The notes: generated from the letters alone by a model not told the origin. A stretch of 35,998 nt of DNA from Kandleria vitulina DSM 20405 (GCF_000702065.1 NZ_JNKN01000022.1:1-35998), one strand, 5' to 3'. Shown: positions 1 through 7,866, counted from the stretch's first letter. Numbers and translations are program-made.

Positions 1-7
1 TTATCAC

Positions 8-409
8 CTACGGTCTTGTTTTTTGGGTATCTACATACCATTTAATAGTCTCGGAACTTACATTACCTGCTGTGCTTACAAAGTAGTTACGAGTCCAGAG
101 ACTCGGCATTGCTTTGAGCTGAGGAAATTCTTCCCTTAATTGGAGCGAAGTGCAACCTTTAATCTGCTTCATTATGTTTGGAATAGACATAGTTGGCAGT
201 ACACTTACAAAAATATGTACGTGGTCTATATGACATTCCAAAGCAAGGATTTCAATACCTTGTTTATCACATTCAGCAATAGTAAGCTCTTTAAACCTAT
301 CCTCAACACCTTGAATGTTAAATATTTTTCTGCGGTATCGAGGACAAAACACAAAATGGTAGTTGATCAATGATACGGTCGTCTTTGTATGTTTGTATTC
401 ATTCTTCAT
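8..409 (-). CDS. tnpA: IS200/IS605 Y1 (HUH) transposase TnpA
   Basis: This is a 133-residue REP-like single-strand transposase, the usual family length. The HUH metal motif is His63-Val-His65, within DHVHIF. The catalytic tyrosine is Tyr125, in the terminal helix motif IKWYVDTQ. The N-terminal HFVFCPRYRRK segment is also typical. The enzyme cuts and rejoins the top strand at hairpins near the element ends. The gene looks intact, so it could act on this copy and on related copies such as the one at the right edge of the window. No strong ribosome binding site precedes the ATG. A leader inverted repeat (427-434 with 452-459) may limit translation, as is known for IS200. Confidence 0.95.
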   Translation of the reverse strand: MKNEYKHTKTTVSLINYHFVFCPRYRRKIFNIQGVEDRFKELTIAECDKQGIEILALECHIDHVHIFVSVLPTMSIPNIMKQIKGCTSLQLREEFPQLKAMPSLWTRNYFVSTAGNVSSETIKWYVDTQKTRP

Positions 410-426
410 AAATATATAGTAGCATG

Positions 427-517
427 TTTGTAGATGTTAGTCGATGAAATTTCTACAAAAGTAGTAAAGAGATGGGCTATCATCCTCATGGTTGAAACCG
501 TGGGTTTTCTCGCCCAC
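427..517 (-). other. IS left-end hairpins and tnpA leader structure
   Basis: Three structures lie between the element boundary and tnpA. CATGGTTGAAACCGTG (487-502) folds into a 7-bp stem with one G-T pair. GTGGG (500-504) pairs with CCCAC (513-517), so it competes with the first stem. TTTGTAGA (427-434) is perfectly repeated inverted at 452-459. The first two are where transposase-recognised left-end hairpins are expected. The third lies in the tnpA 5' leader and could hold down translation. Confidence 0.6.
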
Positions 518-724
518 ATGGGTTATAATATCATCACGGTGCGCTTCTTTATAGATGATCTGATCCACTTCATCATGACCCATATCACAATAGATTGTCT
601 CATATTCTCCATTGATAATATGGGAATAATCACAAAAGACAATCATTTCTATGTTGTAGTCTAATGCCAACTGGTAAAGTTCTTCTTTATTAGGACAAGC
701 ATCCCCATCAATAAGCAGTCTCAT
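437..724 (-). pseudogene. UPF0178 (YaiI/YqxD) family gene truncated by the IS
   Basis: The first ~67 residues read like the start of the UPF0178 family: an N-terminal MRLLIDGDACP motif with the paired acidic residues, then DEVDQIIYKEAHRDDII. The family usually runs to about 145-155 residues, with a conserved DYGLA-type block right after this point. Here the frame instead runs for 28 residues into the IS left end and stops at 437. Genuine coding therefore ends near 524, and the missing 3' half should lie beyond the other end of the element, outside the window. The start ATG overlaps the rhomboid stop by 4 bases, so the two genes were translationally coupled. The product is probably inactive. 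The family's biochemical role is not firmly established. Confidence 0.8.
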
Positions 725-1290
725 TTTAATAGTCCTACTAGATATAAGATAAATGTAAACAGATATCCTCCTATTAATCCTCCAATATGTCCAGTCTTTG
801 ATATTCCTGGCATTAGGAAGGTAAATAGAAGATTGATGATAATAATATAAAGATAACCTTGAAGAATTAACATGAAATAATTATCTTTACTGAAAAGCGC
901 TAATCCTATCATTGCGCCAAAGTAAGCAAAAGCAACGCCTGATGCCCCAATGGTCATATGATTATCTAGCCTTGGGAAATACATTGGTGCCAATACTGTA
1001 AATAATGATGATGTCAGCATCCCCATTATAACAAGTGGAATATAGTAAATTCCTAGCATAGATTCGAAATAATTTCCGAGGAAATAAATACAGTACATGT
1101 TCATAAATAGGTGCATGATGTTTTCATGAATGAAATGACAGGTAATCATACGCCACCATTCACCTTCACGTACTTTAGGAACATAAAGTGCACCCAACTT
1201 CATTATAGATGTTGTGTGATCTTCTTTTGATATAAAGTTGATATAGATAAAAACAACGACACAAATAAAAATATAACTATTTGTTATCAT
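721..1290 (-). CDS. Rhomboid family intramembrane serine protease
   Basis: This is a 189-residue multi-spanning membrane protein with the rhomboid core. The GASG motif gives the likely nucleophile Ser117, His168 in GHIGG is the dyad partner, and His60-x3-Asn64 in the HLFMN segment matches the conserved oxyanion helix. An EWWRM motif (44-48) in loop 1 is also present. About six hydrophobic segments are visible, with no extra N-terminal domain, so it is the minimal bacterial type. It would cleave transmembrane proteins within the membrane; its substrates are unknown. It follows ispF by 11 bases and overlaps the next gene by 4 bases, so it is probably part of the ispF transcript. Confidence 0.9.
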   Translation of the reverse strand: MITNSYIFICVVVFIYINFISKEDHTTSIMKLGALYVPKVREGEWWRMITCHFIHENIMHLFMNMYCIYFLGNYFESMLGIYYIPLVIMGMLTSSLFTVLAPMYFPRLDNHMTIGASGVAFAYFGAMIGLALFSKDNYFMLILQGYLYIIIINLLFTFLMPGISKTGHIGGLIGGYLFTFILYLVGLLK

Positions 1291-1301
1291 ATAAGATCTC
1301 C

Positions 1302-1775
1302 TTATTCATCTTCTAATAGACAAACTGACTGAGAAACAATGCCTTCTCCTCTACCAACAAATCCCATCTTTTCTCCTCTTGTAGCCTTGATGTTAATCTG
1401 TGATTCATCACAGTGTAAGACGTTAGCTACATTTTTTCTCATTAAAGGAATATAAGGTGCCATCTTAGGCTGTTCTGTCATGATGATTGCATCAATGTTT
1501 CCTACTTTATAATGATTCTCTTTCATTAATCGATAGCATTCTTCTAACAGAATCATGGATGAAATCCCCTTGTAGCGAGGATCAGTATCAGGAAAATGTT
1601 TTCCAATATCACCTAATCCCATTGCACCAATAATACATTCAATAATAGCATGTAAAAGTACATCCGCATCGCTGTGTCCTTTTAATCCTTTTTCATAAGG
1701 TATTTCTACACCTCCGAGGATGAGTTTTCTTCCTTCTACTAGCTGATGAATATCAATTGATTGTCCTATTCTCAT
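1302..1775 (-). CDS. ispF: 2-C-methyl-D-erythritol 2,4-cyclodiphosphate synthase
   Basis: IspF makes the cyclic diphosphate intermediate of the DXP isoprenoid pathway, with CMP as leaving group. The 157-residue product starts [10 protein letters not shown], where Asp8 and His10 are metal ligands. It has the [11 protein letters not shown] block (third metal ligand) and the C-terminal [17 protein letters not shown] block. I chose the ATG at 1775 because GAGAGG sits 6 bases upstream and the protein then begins as the family does; a GTG at 1793 would add six unusual residues. The gene lies about 60 bases downstream of pyrG, just past its terminator, so it relies either on readthrough or on a promoter overlapping that terminator. 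Confidence 0.95.
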   Translation of the reverse strand: MRIGQSIDIHQLVEGRKLILGGVEIPYEKGLKGHSDADVLLHAIIECIIGAMGLGDIGKHFPDTDPRYKGISSMILLEECYRLMKENHYKVGNIDAIIMTEQPKMAPYIPLMRKNVANVLHCDESQINIKATRGEKMGFVGRGEGIVSQSVCLLEDE

Positions 1776-1807
1776 ATTATGCCTCTCTTTCACACATATT
1801 CTAACAC

Positions 1808-1837
1808 AAAAAAAGAACAGGGTTATATTTCCTGTTC
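1808..1837 (-). terminator. pyrG terminator
   Basis: GAACAGG (1815-1821) pairs with CCTGTTC (1831-1837). On the minus strand the stem is followed by seven Ts (1808-1814). It abuts the pyrG stop codon directly. Confidence 0.85.
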
Positions 1838-3442
1838 TTATTTTCCGTATTTCTTATCGTGAGCAGCATTAACTAATCCCTGGAATAATGGATGTGCTCT
1901 ATTTGGACGTGATTTGAATTCTGGATGGAACTGACATGCAATGAAGTAAGGATGTTCTGGTACTTCAATGATTTCCACCAAGTCTCTCTTAGGATTCTTT
2001 CCTGAGATAACAAGTCCTGCATCGACAAGAATATCTCTGTAGACATTATTGAATTCATAACGATGTCTATGTCTTTCTTTGATTGTTTCTTCTTTATATA
2101 AAGAAGCTGCTTTTGTATTTGGTGCGATAGCACAAGTATAATCACCTAAACGCTGAGTACCACCCATTGTTTCTAATGACTGATCGTTCATTAATGTGAT
2201 CAATGGTGTCATACAGTTCTTATCGAACTCTAATGAGTTAACATCTTCTAGATGACATACATTTCTAGCAAATTCAATAGAAGCTAACTGCATACCTAAA
2301 CAGATTCCTAAGAATGGAATATCATGTTCTCTAGCATACTGGATAGCAGTGATCATACCTTCAATACCACGGTATCCAAATCCACCTGGCACTAAGATAC
2401 CATCAGCATCTTCTAATACCTTAGCAACATTTTCCTTGTTGATTTCTTCAGAGTTTACCCATTCAATTTCAACTTCACTATTAGCATAGTATCCGGCATG
2501 ATGTAATGATTCATTAACTGAAATGTAAGCATCAGGTAACTGGATATATTTACCAACCATCTTGATTTTTACTTTATCTTTTAGATTCTTAACTCTTTCA
2601 ATTAATTCATCCCATTCTTTCATATCAGCTTCTGGAGCTTCTAAATGGAAATGTTCTAATACAAGATCATCCATATGCTGCTTATGTAACATTGAAGAAA
2701 GTTCATATAATACATCTACATTATAGTTAGAAATTACAGCCTTTGTTGGAATATTACAGAATAATGAAATCTTATCTTTAAGATCCTGAGTAATTTCATG
2801 ATCACTTCTACAAACAACGATATCAGGCTGGATACCATATCCTAACATCTGTTTAACTGAATGCTGAGTTGGTTTAGTCTTAACTTCCTTAGATCCACCT
2901 AAATATGGAAGAAGAGTTGTATGGATATATAAAGTATTATCATATCCTAAATCAAGTCTTACCTGTCTGATTGCTTCAATAAATGGTAATGATTCAATAT
3001 CACCAACTGTACCACCTACTTCTGTGATGACAATATCAGCATCACTAGAAGAAGCAGCTTTATAAATACGATCTTTAATTTCATTTGTAATATGAGGAAC
3101 CACCTGAACTGTTGCTCCTAAATAATCCCCACGTCTTTCTTTAGCGATAACTGTGCTATAGACTTTCCCAGTTGTAACTGATGAGTTCTTATTTAATTCT
3201 ACATCGATAAAACGTTCATAATGACCTAAGTCAAGGTCAGTTTCTGCCCCGTCCTGTGTTACGAAGACTTCCCCATGCTGGAATGGAGACATTGTACCTG
3301 GGTCAACGTTGATATATGGATCAAGCTTCTGCATGAATACCTTGAACCCTCTGTTTTTTAAAATTCTACCAAGTGATGCAGCAGTTAATCCTTTACCTAA
3401 CCCTGAAACAACACCACCGGTAACAAAAATAAACTTTGCCAT
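1838..3442 (-). CDS. pyrG: CTP synthase
   Basis: This enzyme converts UTP to CTP using ATP and glutamine. The 534 residues match the family length. The N-terminal synthase domain begins [17 protein letters not shown], containing the nucleotide-binding loop, and continues with the [21 protein letters not shown] block. The C-terminal class I glutaminase domain has the nucleophile motif GICLGMQ near residue 380 and the closing CQFHPEF motif. AGGAGG lies 8 bases before the ATG. The promoter and leader upstream look like the CTP-sensing attenuator known from Bacillus pyrG (separate entries). Confidence 0.98.
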   Translation of the reverse strand: MAKFIFVTGGVVSGLGKGLTAASLGRILKNRGFKVFMQKLDPYINVDPGTMSPFQHGEVFVTQDGAETDLDLGHYERFIDVELNKNSSVTTGKVYSTVIAKERRGDYLGATVQVVPHITNEIKDRIYKAASSSDADIVITEVGGTVGDIESLPFIEAIRQVRLDLGYDNTLYIHTTLLPYLGGSKEVKTKPTQHSVKQMLGYGIQPDIVVCRSDHEITQDLKDKISLFCNIPTKAVISNYNVDVLYELSSMLHKQHMDDLVLEHFHLEAPEADMKEWDELIERVKNLKDKVKIKMVGKYIQLPDAYISVNESLHHAGYYANSEVEIEWVNSEEINKENVAKVLEDADGILVPGGFGYRGIEGMITAIQYAREHDIPFLGICLGMQLASIEFARNVCHLEDVNSLEFDKNCMTPLITLMNDQSLETMGGTQRLGDYTCAIAPNTKAASLYKEETIKERHRHRYEFNNVYRDILVDAGLVISGKNPKRDLVEIIEVPEHPYFIACQFHPEFKSRPNRAHPLFQGLVNAAHDKKYGK

Positions 3443-3461
3443 GTCATATTCCTCCTAAAAT

Positions 3462-3489
3462 AAAAAACGCACCACATTTGTGGGTGCCC
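3462..3489 (-). promoter_or_regulatory. pyrG leader attenuator, probably controlled by reiterative G addition
   Basis: The predicted transcript starts GGGC at 3489-3486. It immediately forms a hairpin over 3469-3487 (five G-C-rich pairs plus an inner helix, with a bulged C), followed by six Us (3462-3467). Its 5' arm is C-rich (CACCCAC). In Bacillus subtilis pyrG, low CTP makes polymerase stall before the C at +4 and add extra Gs, which pair with a C/U-rich arm and block the terminator. The arrangement here matches: GGG then C at +4, and a terminator starting within the first bases. The mechanism itself is inferred. Confidence 0.75.
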
Positions 3490-3524
3490 TCGTATACTCT
3501 AGCAAAAAACATTTTACGTTGCAA
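3489..3524 (-). promoter_or_regulatory. pyrG promoter
   Basis: The -35 box is TTGCAA (3519-3524), followed by a 17-base spacer and the -10 box TAGAGT (3496-3501). Six bases further on is a GGGC start (first G at 3489). The spacing fits a housekeeping sigma promoter and fixes the initiating GGG. Confidence 0.75.
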
Positions 3525-3580
3525 CTATTTTCTCACAAATTAAAAACAATTGTTTTATTGATAAAAAATCAAGTGCTTTA

Positions 3581-3609
3581 TTGATTATTTTTAACAGTTA
3601 TTTTATCAT
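3581..3609 (+). promoter_or_regulatory. Promoter of the two-component operon
   Basis: TTGATT (3581-3586), a 17-base spacer and TATCAT (3604-3609) lie just upstream of a GGGAGG ribosome site and the response regulator ATG. Confidence 0.6.
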
Positions 3610-3631
3610 TAGGAAATAAGGGAGGCACATT

Positions 3632-4336
3632 ATGGATAACAATAAAACACCTCATATTCTTGTAGTCGATGACGAAAAAGAAATCTGTGATTTAATAGAA
3701 ATCTATTTGACTCAAGAAGGGTTTCAAATTGAAAAAAGATATAATGCATACACTATATTAAGAGATATCGAAAAATTTAAGATTGATCTTGTCATCCTTG
3801 ATGTCATGATGCCAGATATCGATGGCTTAGAAGCATTAGAGATGATCAGAGAAAAATATAACATTCCTGTTATATTCCTTTCAGCTAAATCATCAGAAGA
3901 CGATAAGATCGTAGGACTATTAAAAGGAGCCGATGACTATATTGCAAAACCATTCAATGCAATGGAACTTGTTGCACGTGTCAAATCACAGCTAAGAAGA
4001 GCTTCTACATATAATCGTCCAATTGGAGAAGCCAACTCCATCATTCAGGCTAATGATCTTGTCATTGATACTAAAAAGAAACAGGTTCTTCTTGATGGTG
4101 AATCTGTTAAATTGACAAGAATTGAATACCAGATTCTTATTCTTCTTGCAAGTGATCCTGAAACAGTCTATTCAACAGAAGATATCTTTACAAAAATCTG
4201 GAAAGAAAAACCAACGAATGCCAATAATACCATCATGGTACATATTAGAAAGCTTAGAGAAAAGATAGAGAGAGAACCGAGAAAGCCTAGACATGTAAAG
4301 ACTGTCTGGGGAATCGGATATAAATTCAGTCTATGA
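3632..4336 (+). CDS. OmpR-family response regulator, VanR-like
   Basis: This 234-residue two-domain regulator has a receiver domain (about 7-123) with the acidic pair Asp13-Asp14, the phospho-acceptor Asp57 in VILDVMMPDIDG, and the conserved Lys in IAKPF near residue 106. A winged-helix DNA-binding domain follows (about 135-233), ending HVKTVWGIGYKF. The overall sequence resembles VanR-type regulators, but there are no vanHAX resistance genes here, so the regulated process is unknown. GGGAGG lies 6 bases before the ATG. The stop overlaps the sensor kinase start by 4 bases, indicating translational coupling. Confidence 0.93.
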   Translation: MDNNKTPHILVVDDEKEICDLIEIYLTQEGFQIEKRYNAYTILRDIEKFKIDLVILDVMMPDIDGLEALEMIREKYNIPVIFLSAKSSEDDKIVGLLKGADDYIAKPFNAMELVARVKSQLRRASTYNRPIGEANSIIQANDLVIDTKKKQVLLDGESVKLTRIEYQILILLASDPETVYSTEDIFTKIWKEKPTNANNTIMVHIRKLREKIEREPRKPRHVKTVWGIGYKFSL

Positions 4337-5463
4337 TGCAAAAAATCAGACATCTGTTTGTGACATCATTCAGATGGCGAATCCTCATCAACATTTCTAT
4401 TAGCTATGTAGTAGCAGTCATTATCTACGGTTTACTTTCTATATTATTATTGCACATGAACATTTTAGGCAATACACGCATAAGAGATGTCATCTGCTTT
4501 ATGGTTGCCATGATTTTCTTTATTATTTCTTTCATGAAGTTAATCAATATCAACTTTCATTATATTAATCAAATCAACCAGAAGATTCAGCAAGTTACCA
4601 TGGGTGACTATGATACCTACTGTGAAATTGAATATGATGATGAATTAGGAATGGTAGCCGCAAATATTAATGCTTTAGCTAATACTCTTAAACATAAAGA
4701 AGAAGAGAGTGCCATTCTTAAAGAAAATGAACGACTTGCCTATGATGCAGAAAGAAATGCTGAAAAGCAAAAGAATGAATTGATTACCAATGTAGCTCAT
4801 GATTTAAGAACACCTTTAACTACAATTATCGGCTATCTTGATCTTCTACGTCAAAATAAGAATCTTGATAGTGATAAGGTTCAAGAGTATGCCAACATTG
4901 GCTATGATAAAGCTTTAAGACTAAAATCAATGATGGATGATCTCTTTGAATTCACAAAGATTGATAATCCAAATATGATCATGAATCTCAATATTATCAA
5001 TATTGCTGAATTGTTATTGCAGATGGAAGATGAATTCTATCCTTCATTTGAAGAACATGATATAAAACCAGAATTCATTATTCCTGCTTCTACTATGAAT
5101 GTAGTTGGAGATGGACAGCTTCTTGCAAGAGTATTTGAGAACCTTATTTCAAATGCCTTAAAGTATGGCTATAATCACTCTACATTAAAAGTAGAAGCTC
5201 TTACTGATGATGATACAATTACTGTAAAAGTCATCAATGAAGGAGATACAATCAATAAAGAAGATATCCCTTACCTCTTTGATAAGTTCTATCGTACTGA
5301 TGAATCTAGAGGTACTTCACAAGGTGGTACTGGATTAGGATTGGCTATTGCCAAGAATATTGTGAAGATGCATAAGGGACAGATATTGGTTACAAGTCGA
5401 GATCATATAACAACTTTTATTGTCATTCTCGCAAGATTTCATAATGAAGAATCAGAGGCATAA
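4333..5463 (+). CDS. Membrane sensor histidine kinase, VanS-like
   Basis: This 376-residue kinase has two N-terminal membrane segments (about 18-41 and 52-71) with only a very short loop between them, so there is little extracellular sensing domain. A HAMP-like linker (about 75-125) and a coiled stretch follow. The H-box has His156 in NVAHDLRTPLTTIIGY, the N-box has Asn274 in LISNALKYG, the F-box is FDKFYR (316-321) and the G-box is GGTGLGLAIA (331-340). It should phosphorylate the regulator encoded just upstream. The missing sensor domain suggests it detects something in or near the membrane. The stop codon lies in the loop of its own terminator hairpin. Confidence 0.93.
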   Translation: MMQKIRHLFVTSFRWRILINISISYVVAVIIYGLLSILLLHMNILGNTRIRDVICFMVAMIFFIISFMKLININFHYINQINQKIQQVTMGDYDTYCEIEYDDELGMVAANINALANTLKHKEEESAILKENERLAYDAERNAEKQKNELITNVAHDLRTPLTTIIGYLDLLRQNKNLDSDKVQEYANIGYDKALRLKSMMDDLFEFTKIDNPNMIMNLNIINIAELLLQMEDEFYPSFEEHDIKPEFIIPASTMNVVGDGQLLARVFENLISNALKYGYNHSTLKVEALTDDDTITVKVINEGDTINKEDIPYLFDKFYRTDESRGTSQGGTGLGLAIAKNIVKMHKGQILVTSRDHITTFIVILARFHNEESEA

Positions 5464-5476
5464 GCCTCTGATTTTT
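5451..5476 (+). terminator. Terminator of the two-component operon
   Basis: ATCAGAGGC (5451-5459) pairs with GCCTCTGAT (5464-5472) around an ATAA loop, followed by a T run. The kinase stop TAA (5461-5463) is in the loop. Confidence 0.9.
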
Positions 5477-5515
5477 ATTCAGTCAAAAAAAAGCAAAAAA
5501 ACTTTTCAAAAGCTA

Positions 5516-5544
5516 TTGACTCTTTATACTTCTTCATGTAAGAT
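5516..5544 (+). promoter_or_regulatory. Promoter of the five-tRNA operon
   Basis: TTGACT (5516-5521), a 17-base spacer and TAAGAT (5539-5544) lie about 30 bases before tRNA-Val. Confidence 0.8.
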
Positions 5545-5575
5545 ATAAATCGTTCTCGATAGAGAAAAAACCGAT

Positions 5576-5651
5576 GGGGGCTTAGCTCAGTTGGGAGAGC
5601 ATCTGCCTTACAAGCAGAGGGTCAGCGGTTCGAGCCCGTTAGCCCCCACCA
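5576..5651 (+). tRNA. tRNA-Val (anticodon TAC)
   Basis: This is a 76-base cloverleaf with acceptor GGGGGCT/AGCCCCC, anticodon loop CTTACAA, a TTCGAGC T-loop and an encoded CCA end. It is the first of five tRNAs in one transcript. Confidence 0.97.
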
Positions 5652-5667
5652 TTTATTTTCATAAAAT

Positions 5668-5743
<76 letters not shown>

Positions 5744-5747
5744 TTCT

Positions 5748-5831
5748 GGGGAGGTAGCGAAGTGGCTAAACGCGGCTGACTGTAACTCAGTTCCTTTTGG
5801 TTCGATGGTTCGAATCCGTCCCTCCCCACCA
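5748..5831 (+). tRNA. tRNA-Tyr (anticodon GTA)
   Basis: This is an 84-base tRNA with acceptor GGGGAGG/CCTCCCC, anticodon loop CTGTAAC, the long variable arm of bacterial tRNA-Tyr and an encoded CCA. Confidence 0.97.
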
Positions 5832-5853
5832 TTACTTATTTAATAACTATTTT

Positions 5854-5942
5854 GCCTCGGTGGCGAAATTGGTAGACGCACGGGACTTAAAATCCCGCGG
5901 ACTTCAAACTCCGTGCCGGTTCGACTCCGGCCCGAGGCACCA
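5854..5942 (+). tRNA. tRNA-Leu (anticodon TAA)
   Basis: This is an 89-base class II tRNA with acceptor GCCTCGG/CCGAGGC, anticodon loop CTTAAAA, a long variable arm and an encoded CCA. Confidence 0.97.
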
Positions 5943-5947
5943 TCAAT

Positions 5948-6021
5948 GCGGGTGTAGTTCAATGGTAGAACTTCAGCCTTCCAAGCTGACTACGTGGGTT
6001 CGATTCCCATCACCCGCTCCA
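5948..6021 (+). tRNA. tRNA-Gly (anticodon TCC)
   Basis: This is a 74-base cloverleaf with acceptor GCGGGTG/CACCCGC, anticodon loop CTTCCAA and an encoded CCA. It is the last tRNA before the terminator. Confidence 0.97.
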
Positions 6022-6030
6022 TTTAAAATC

Positions 6031-6058
6031 AAAGTACGTCAGAGATGATGTACTTTTT
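6031..6058 (+). terminator. tRNA operon terminator
   Basis: AAAGTAC (6031-6037) pairs with GTACTTT (6050-6056), followed by a short T run, ten bases after tRNA-Gly. Confidence 0.75.
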
Positions 6059-6085
6059 ATTTTGGCTCTATACCATTGCTTACGT

Positions 6086-6110
6086 AACACTTCTTCGGAA
6101 GTGTTTTATT
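6086..6110 (+). terminator. Second terminator-like hairpin, UUCG loop
   Basis: AACACTTC (6086-6093) and GAAGTGTT (6098-6105) form a perfect 8-bp stem closed by a TTCG tetraloop and followed by TTATT. It may be a backup terminator for the tRNA operon. Confidence 0.65.
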
Positions 6111-6169
6111 ATACATTATTGATACACGTACGATTTATTAATCATTGAAAAGATGTCTCTATTTCTAAA

Positions 6170-6203
6170 AAAAGACGACAGGATCAATTTCCCATCGTCT
6201 TTT
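6170..6203. terminator. Terminator-like inverted repeat
   Basis: AAAAGACGA (6170-6178) and TCGTCTTTT (6195-6203) are perfect inverted repeats around a 16-base loop, with an A run on the left and Ts on the right. It could work in either direction. No gene directly feeds it. Confidence 0.5.
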
Positions 6204-6278
6204 GATAGTCATATAAATGTGCTGTAGTAATAATGTTGAAAAAAATTCAACCAATATCTTATTCCAATAGATATATTT

Positions 6279-6308
6279 ACGTGGTGCAGATGATCATCAC
6301 GTTTTTTT
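6279..6308 (+). terminator. Terminator-like hairpin with seven Ts
   Basis: ACGTGGTG (6279-6286) pairs with CATCACGT (6295-6302, one G-T pair), followed by TTTTTTT (6302-6308). It has strong terminator form, although no gene lies between it and the tRNA operon end. A weaker A/T hairpin follows at 6343-6363. The rest of 6310-6441 shows nothing I can name. Confidence 0.55.
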
Positions 6309-6441
6309 CGTTCGATTTCTAAGATCAATTCAATATCATTATGTGAAAAGAAACATTTTTCACTTTTCTTTGTTCAACACCGTAATCCTTATCATCTGCC
6401 TGCTCGTATTGAGTCATTCATGACAAAATGAATTGTGACTC

Positions 6442-6924
6442 CTAGAAAATTAAAACAACATGATATCCTACATTCATTTCTTCATTGTATATATACAGCT
6501 CATAGGACATATCGTTTGAAATATTATGATGGATATACCTGGTCTTAGGAGAGGACCTTAAGGAAGACAGTTCCTCATTGACACTGTCAAAACTATCGTC
6601 ATCCTCTTGATCTCCCCAATCTGTATTATAAAATGTTTCAATATCATCTTTCTTTTTTTTGTTGAGTTGACTGAATGGAACAAAGTTTTTAAGCTGTTTC
6701 GGTTTTTTTAATGTGAATCTGCATAAATTTGTCATATCATTTTCAAAGCTTGCTTCACTTATATATATGGATTTGTAGCTAAAATCAGTATCCACTTGCA
6801 GAGCTATTCTCTTTTTGTTGTTTTTGTAGTTGGGGAGTGAAAGAAACCAGCATGTATGAATCACGCAGAATACTGCAATCACGCCGGCAATCAAAGCAAT
6901 TCTAAACTTCCTGTTCATTATCAT
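6442..6924 (-). CDS. Hypothetical single-pass membrane protein
   Basis: I do not recognise this gene. From the ATG at 6924 it encodes 160 residues; I chose this start because AAAGGGG lies 7-8 bases upstream, whereas the ATG at 6981 has no such site. The product has a short basic N-terminus (MIMNRKFR), one hydrophobic segment of about 20 residues ending near residue 30, then a polar, lysine-rich and later acidic (DQEDDDSFDS) extracytoplasmic part. It looks like a signal-anchored or exported protein. It stands alone, flanked by gene-poor AT-rich DNA on both sides, which suggests an accessory gene. Confidence 0.6.
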   Translation of the reverse strand: MIMNRKFRIALIAGVIAVFCVIHTCWFLSLPNYKNNKKRIALQVDTDFSYKSIYISEASFENDMTNLCRFTLKKPKQLKNFVPFSQLNKKKKDDIETFYNTDWGDQEDDDSFDSVNEELSSLRSSPKTRYIHHNISNDMSYELYIYNEEMNVGYHVVLIF

Positions 6925-7350
6925 TTGTAAATCCCCTTTCACATTTTGGATATTATTGACGAAATTTTCATGTGGCATCACAAGCTTTTTTTATTCAGAT
7001 GAATGCTGAAGCCATTTGTGTGCCACCAAGAGACATGTACTAACCTGCAATAGAATTACGAATGATAAAACAATGTAAAATATATATGTAGACTACATGA
7101 AAATGGAATGTCAGACAGACTTGTTGATGATGAACTCAACATACTTTTTATAATCCCCATCGCTTTTCTATTATTAACTAAATTATACATCATATATTTC
7201 ATAACTATAAAAAAATATATATATTTTTGAAAATACTTAAAGTGAAAATTTAAATTCCACTTCTGGCAGTGAAAAGTAGAACTTAGTCTTTCATATAATT
7301 CTACTGAAATTTACTCTTACAGTTGCGTTTGCTTTTACGATCTCAAGATA
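6925..7350. other. AT-rich gap without recognisable gene
   Basis: This gap contains runs of A/T and short open frames without ribosome sites. A TATAAT-like hexamer on the minus strand near 7182-7187 might serve the hypothetical gene. Nothing else is supported. Confidence 0.4.
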
Positions 7351-7375
7351 TAAAAAATGACCTAAAATAGGTCAT
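7350..7375 (-). terminator. Terminator of the fatty-acid operon
   Basis: ATGACCTA (7357-7364) and TAGGTCAT (7368-7375) form an 8-bp stem. On the minus strand the Ts at 7352-7357 follow. It overlaps the stop codon of the last gene by one base. Confidence 0.85.
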
Positions 7376-7836
7376 TAGTCTTTCTTTAATAATTCCTCTC
7401 TATAATCTTTTAATCCTTCTTGAACACCTAAAAATGTTTCCTGTACCCAATTGAACTGTTCATCCGTCATTCTTTTAGCATAGAAATCTGATAGTTTTTT
7501 GGCAAATTCATTATGTACTGCCAATGCTTCATAGCCTTTTTGTGTAATGTTTAAAATTGTAAATCGATGATCTTTTTCATAACGTTCTTTAGTTAAGAAG
7601 CCTTTTTTAATAATAGATTTTACATTAGTAGTCAATGTACCTACAGTAACACGCAAACGATCTGCGACTGCCCCCATAGTAGGGAACTGTTCTTTTGATA
7701 CTGCTTCAATAACATTGATTTCTGTTAATGATAATTCAGGATAAGGACCTTTTTTTAGGTAATCTTCTTTTACTTTTTTGGCTAAATAGAACGTATCTGT
7801 TATTATGTCCATTAAATCTTTTTCTTTATTTATCAT
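7375..7836 (-). CDS. MarR-family regulator, FabT-like (distal copy)
   Basis: This 153-residue winged-helix regulator has the DNA-binding core around residues 40-100 (LSLTEINVIEAV, TMGAVADRL, VTVGTLTTNVKSIIKKGF) and a basic wing with EKDHRF. It resembles FabT, the MarR-type repressor of fatty-acid genes in streptococci. It is the last gene of the fatty-acid operon, 30 bases after birA, and is read through from it. GGTG sits 7 bases before the ATG. A second MarR/FabT-like gene lies inside the same operon at 14835-15326, so the operon carries two candidate regulators. Its ligand and targets are inferred only from context. Confidence 0.85.
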   Translation of the reverse strand: MINKEKDLMDIITDTFYLAKKVKEDYLKKGPYPELSLTEINVIEAVSKEQFPTMGAVADRLRVTVGTLTTNVKSIIKKGFLTKERYEKDHRFTILNITQKGYEALAVHNEFAKKLSDFYAKRMTDEQFNWVQETFLGVQEGLKDYREELLKKD

Positions 7837-7866
7837 ATTTGTTCACCACACAATATTTTACATATT

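Larger units (their letters stand above)
1..524 (-). mobile_element. IS200/IS605-family insertion sequence, left-end part
   Basis: This is the left part of an IS200/IS605-type element. It has a Y1 transposase gene, and upstream of it a leader with hairpins typical of these elements' left ends (487-517). The boundary near 521-524 is inferred, because there the UPF0178 reading frame stops resembling its family. The element runs off the window at base 1. Seven bases past the tnpA stop there is a possible GTG start (5-7) for a following tnpB, but this cannot be tested here. These elements transpose as single-stranded circles and make no target duplication, and none is seen. Confidence 0.8.

Noticed and set aside
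140-373. Plus-strand open frame opposite tnpA
   Set aside because: It is antisense to a clear transposase, with no ribosome site and no protein-like features.
3632-5463. Vancomycin-type resistance operon suggested by the VanR/VanS-like pair
   Set aside because: No vanH, vanA/B-type ligase or vanX-like gene is next to it; the resemblance is at family level only.
5797-6048. Open frame on the plus strand over tRNA-Leu and tRNA-Gly
   Set aside because: It lies entirely across tRNA genes and has no ribosome site; tRNA structure explains the sequence.
7123-7160. Possible small peptide ORFs in the AT-rich gap
   Set aside because: They lack ribosome sites and resemble random AT-rich frames.
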